DNA of 64,000 bases from NCBI RefSeq assembly GCF_000425265.1, contig NZ_KE384342.1, positions 461,528 through 525,527 of the forward strand, given 5' to 3'. Position numbers and translations under genes: made by a program. This stretch comes from Maridesulfovibrio zosterae DSM 11974. Its GTDB lineage: Bacteria > Desulfobacterota > Desulfovibrionia > Desulfovibrionales > Desulfovibrionaceae. Of this stretch, positions 61,226 to 64,000 are shown one piece after another. How positions within the stretch are numbered: the stretch's first letter is position 1; every line of letters starts with the position of its first letter. Under the pieces are notes generated by a model. It was not told the origin of the DNA and did no database searches. It saw only the letters and a list, made by a program, of their open reading frames with translations.

Positions 61226-63145
61226 TTACTTTATTTTTTTCCTATTTGTGAAGCTTTTTTTCCCTTTTTTAGAATAGGGTTTCTTTTCATCATGAGAGCT
61301 TTTTGCTCCACTTTTTTCTTTAAACTGTGCATCGTTGTGAACAGCGCTTTTATATGTTTTTTTTCCTCGAGGAGATTTGCTGCCTGATCTGCCTCCAGCA
61401 CGAGGATCTTTGCCTGGATCAGGTATTAGTATGCGGTGTTGTTTCAATCGTTGTGCGTCTGTTTTAGCAACATATATTCGGTTACCGGACGGATCTGTTT
61501 CAGCATAGAACATAGCGGTTGCAACTGTGCCGGGGGTGGGAATGAAACATTGCACCTGACGTGGTTTCCAGCCACGTGCAGAAAGCCATGAGCTAAGCAT
61601 GCGCATATCATCATCCGTACAACCTGGAAAAGCACTCATAAGATATGGGATAACATATTGTTCTTTACCTGCTTTGCTGGATTCAGATTTGAACATCTCC
61701 AGAAAGCTTTCAAATATAGGGAGGTTCGGTTTTCGCATATGTTCCAGAACCCTCGGGGCAATATGTTCTGGTGCAACTTTAAGCTGTCCTCCAACAAATT
61801 CTTTAAAAATTTCTTTTAGACTTGTGCGGTCTGTTTGTCCCAGATCATAGCGGACTCCACTGGCAACCCGTACATGTTTGATCCCATCCATCTTCTGGGC
61901 CTGACGTAACAGATTAAGGTTAGCTTTCTGGTTGTATTTGAAATTTGGGCAAACCTTAGGCACAAGACAGCTTTTTCGCTTACATTTTTCTCTATTTAAA
62001 GCGCAGTTAGCTTCCCACATGTTGGCACTGGGACCTCCAATATCAGAAACTGATCCTCTAAAATCAGGATGTTTTTTCATGTTTTCCAGTTCGCCAAGAA
62101 TTGATTTTTTACTGCGTGACCGTATGTGTCTGCCCTGATGCATAGCAATGGAGCAGAAAGAGCATCCTCCACCACAACCTCTGTGTGAGGTTACACTGAA
62201 CTCGATCATGTCTGCAGCAGGGATGCGCCCTTTATTTTTATAAACAGGGTGAGGCAAGCGGGCAAAAGGGAGTGTATATAGCCAGTCCAATTCTTTTGTG
62301 GAAAGGTATTCTGATGGTGGGGTGATCACTACGTGGCGATTATCAACCGGCTGAATCGCCCATGAAGTACCATGGTGAACCTGTTCTTCCAAAGTCAGAG
62401 TCGCTTTCATAAGCTGACTTGGGTCAGACATAATATCTTTATGTGCGGGAAGCTCAACTTTTTCAGCTGTCTCGGGAATATCTTCAGGGTAGCCCATGAA
62501 GGCTGTACCATTTATACCTTTCAGTGTTGCAGAGCATGGTTCTTCAGTTTTTGACAGCCTGATAGCTGCTTCAAGCATGGCTCTTTCGCCCATGCCGTAA
62601 ATCAGCAGATCTGCTTTACTATCCATGAGAACAGGTTTTCGCACTTTCTCAGTCCAGAAGTCGTAGTGTGAGATACGGCGTAAAGATGCTTCTATCCCAC
62701 CAATAATGACAGGAAGGCCTTTAAAGGCTTTTTTGATCAGGTTGGTGTAGATAATAACTGCACGGTTTGGACGGGCTCCTGCTTTTCCTCCGGGAGTATA
62801 AGCATCGTCACTTCTTTTCTTGCGAAATGATGTGTAGTGAGCAACCATAGAGTCAAGTGCTCCGGCGGAAACTCCGGCGTAAAGGCGAGGGCGACCTAGC
62901 TCTTCAATGGCTTTACTGTCAGTCCAGTCCGGTTGGCAAACTAGCGCAACTTTAAAACCATGTGCTGTGAGTACCCTACCTAAAAGAGGTATTCCGAAAC
63001 TTGGATGATCTATATAACTGTCGCCGGAAACTAGAATTATGTCAGGACGATCCCACCCCAGTATATCCATTTCCTGCCGTGTCATGGGAAGGAAGCGTGG
63101 TTGTTTGCCTTGGTTGGCAATGATGCTCTTTGTCATGGGGCGGAG
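61226..63145 (-). CDS. YgiQ-family radical SAM protein
   Basis: About 639 residues from the ATG at 63145; the ORF extends to a TTG at 63172, and an ATG at 63136 is also possible; none has a clear SD. Motifs: RFLPMTRQEMDILGWDRPDI, GDSYIDHPSFGIPLLGRVL, KADLLIYGMGERAMLEAAI, radical SAM CGGGCSFCSIAMHQGR and GSVSDIGGPSANMW. The C-terminal ~80 residues are Lys/Ser-rich and disordered. YgiQ proteins are conserved, of uncertain substrate. Confidence 0.93.
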   Translation of the reverse strand, partial: LRPMTKSIIANQGKQPRFLPMTRQEMDILGWDRPDIILVSGDSYIDHPSFGIPLLGRVLTAHGFKVALVCQPDWTDSKAIEELGRPRLYAGVSAGALDSMVAHYTSFRKKRSDDAYTPGGKAGARPNRAVIIYTNLIKKAFKGLPVIIGGIEASLRRISHYDFWTEKVRKPVLMDSKADLLIYGMGERAMLEAAIRLSKTEEPCSATLKGINGTAFMGYPEDIPETAEKVELPAHKDIMSDPSQLMKATLTLEEQVHHGTSWAIQPVDNRHVVITPPSEYLSTKELDWLYTLPFARLPHPVYKNKGRIPAADMIEFSVTSHRGCGGGCSFCSIAMHQGRHIRSRSKKSILGELENMKKHPDFRGSVSDIGGPSANMWEANCALNREKCKRKSCLVPKVCPNFKYNQKANLNLLRQAQKMDGIKHVRVASGVRYDLGQTDRTSLKEIFKEFVGGQLKVAPEHIAPRVLEHMRKPNLPIFESFLEMFKSESSKAGKEQYVIPYLMSAFPGCTDDDMRMLSSWLSARGWKPRQVQCFIPTPGTVATAMFYAETDPSGNRIYVAKTDAQRLKQHRILIPDPGKDPRAGGRSGSKSPRGKKTYKSAVHNDAQFKEKSGAKSSHDEKKPYSKKGKKSFTNRKKIK

Positions 63146-63176
63146 CATATAGATGAAGCCAGAAGCTGGCAAGAAA

Positions 63177-64000
63177 CTATATGGGCTGTTTTAAGGGGAT
63201 TTTTATGGTGAATCTGGTCCAGTGTCCGGGATTTGATTCAACAGCCATTGTTCCGTTATGCTGATTGGCAATAATAAAATACGAGACTGAAAGTCCCAGT
63301 CCTGTACCTTGTCCTATTTCTTTCGTCGTATAAAAAGGTTCAAAAATTCTGTTACGTATAATATCAGTCATACCACCTCCATTATCTTCAATTTCTATTA
63401 CAGCCATGCTGTTATCTACATAAACTCTACAAATAAAATGAGGAGTAGAATCAACATAGTTTTTTTCAGCCATGGCTTCTGCACCATTTTTGAAAAGGTT
63501 TAATAGAACCTGTTGGATTTCATTTCCTGAACAGCGGACTAAAGGAGTCTGTAGGGCATATTCACGTATTATTTTGATTCGTCTGAAATCATAACTTTTT
63601 TTTAAGTTATAATCATTGATAGCTAGTTCAAGGGTTTTATCAATCAATGTTCCGAGATTTTGTGGAGTAAAGTTATTGTCGCTTTTACGGGCAAAACTGA
63701 GCATATTACTTACGATGTTTGCAGCTCTTTCTCCCGCATCTGTGATGCCATCAAGCATACGTGGAATTTCACGTTTATCCAGATATTCTCGTACATCCTG
63801 CAAACTGGCATTGCATGTTTGTGCAACAGAAATATTGCTCGGAATATCTGAATAAATTCTTTTTTTTATGTTAATAGCATGACCCAGTATTCCGGCAAGA
63901 GGATTGTTTATTTCATGGGCCATGCCGGCAGCAAGTCCACCAATTGATAACATCTTTTCTGATTGAAGCATCATACGTTCCATATTGACTCTTTCAGTAA
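63177..64000 (-). CDS. Sensor histidine kinase, C-terminal part
   Basis: The frame runs to the window end (a TERVNMERMM lead precedes), so the sensor part lies outside. Seen: H-box LAAGMAHEINNPLAGILGH, N-box NEIQQVLLNLFKNGAEAMA, G1 IEIEDNGGGMTD, F/G2 IFEPFYTTKEIGQGTGLGLS. The dimerisation helix carries an insert of ~40 residues (TCNASLQDVREYLDKREIPR). It probably starts a unit read into ygiQ, whose start is 30 bases after this stop. Confidence 0.92.
   Translation of the reverse strand, partial: TERVNMERMMLQSEKMLSIGGLAAGMAHEINNPLAGILGHAINIKKRIYSDIPSNISVAQTCNASLQDVREYLDKREIPRMLDGITDAGERAANIVSNMLSFARKSDNNFTPQNLGTLIDKTLELAINDYNLKKSYDFRRIKIIREYALQTPLVRCSGNEIQQVLLNLFKNGAEAMAEKNYVDSTPHFICRVYVDNSMAVIEIEDNGGGMTDIIRNRIFEPFYTTKEIGQGTGLGLSVSYFIIANQHNGTMAVESNPGHWTRFTIKIPLKQPI

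Noticed and set aside
1-64000. CRISPR arrays, insertion sequences, prophage, rRNA genes
   Set aside because: Looked for short regular direct repeats, transposase or integrase motifs and rRNA signatures on both strands; none seen. The only sizeable direct repeat is the tRNA-Ser unit.

Overview
The window looks like chromosomal DNA of a marine, low-GC member of the Desulfovibrionaceae (Desulfovibrio/Maridesulfovibrio type). This is an inference from gene content and order: an rnfCDGEAB operon led by a ten-haem c-type cytochrome is typical of that group, and it is accompanied by a TRAP transporter, YgiQ, iron-sulfur serine dehydratase and many two-component/HD/HPt signalling genes in A+T-rich DNA. 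No phage, insertion sequence or CRISPR array is visible.

Layout. 0-2 kb: 3' end of L-serine dehydratase and a membrane metallophosphoesterase. 2.3-13.4 kb: a pyrimidine-centred region. One minus-strand operon runs dctP-dctQ-dctM-carbamoylase-pyrC, then a terminator and pyrE. A divergent XRE regulator reads away from it behind an operator-rich spacer. After a U32 peptidase come pyrK-pyrDB. 13.4-14.8 kb: two identical tRNA-Ser(GGA) genes, each with promoter and terminator, flank two accessory ORFs (one DUF2335-like). 14.9-18.3 kb: a VPLPA/PEP-CTERM-like exported protein, small proteins, and a nine-fold 27-residue-repeat protein behind a sigma-54-like promoter. 18.4-25.3 kb: the Rnf operon, whose RnfB carries a large GltD-like flavoprotein extension. 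25.8-29.4 kb: alkaline phosphatase, YibE/F-like permease and a lipoprotein related to HAD acid phosphatases but lacking the catalytic Asp. 29.4-36.6 kb: thioredoxin-reductase-like protein, HD proteins, response regulator, TIM44-like protein, HPt, degenerate HD-GYP and a MerR-type regulator with an operator array. 36.6-38 kb: a PqqD-like gene and its overlapping partner. 38.2-48.5 kb: a five-gene operon of an ABC/FtsX exporter whose large permease carries an M28-peptidase-like ectodomain with lost catalytic residues, plus two giant polytopic membrane proteins. 48.9-57.2 kb: a glycan cluster (deacetylase, three MurG-like and two GT4 glycosyltransferases, histidine phosphatase, methyltransferase). 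57.2-59.4 kb: ilvBN behind a complete valine-rich leader-peptide attenuator. 59.7-64 kb: a protein ending in a degenerate diadenylate-cyclase-like domain, YgiQ, and the 3' part of a histidine kinase.

How parts fit together. The TRAP/carbamoylase/pyrC operon suggests uptake of a ureido acid feeding pyrimidine or amino-acid metabolism. Rnf plus cytochrome links periplasmic haem electron carriers to ferredoxin/NAD at the membrane. The ABC-M28-DUF6785 operon and the adjoining glycan cluster are the best candidates for undescribed envelope systems. The ilv attenuator and the DAC-like sensor are the most specific single findings.
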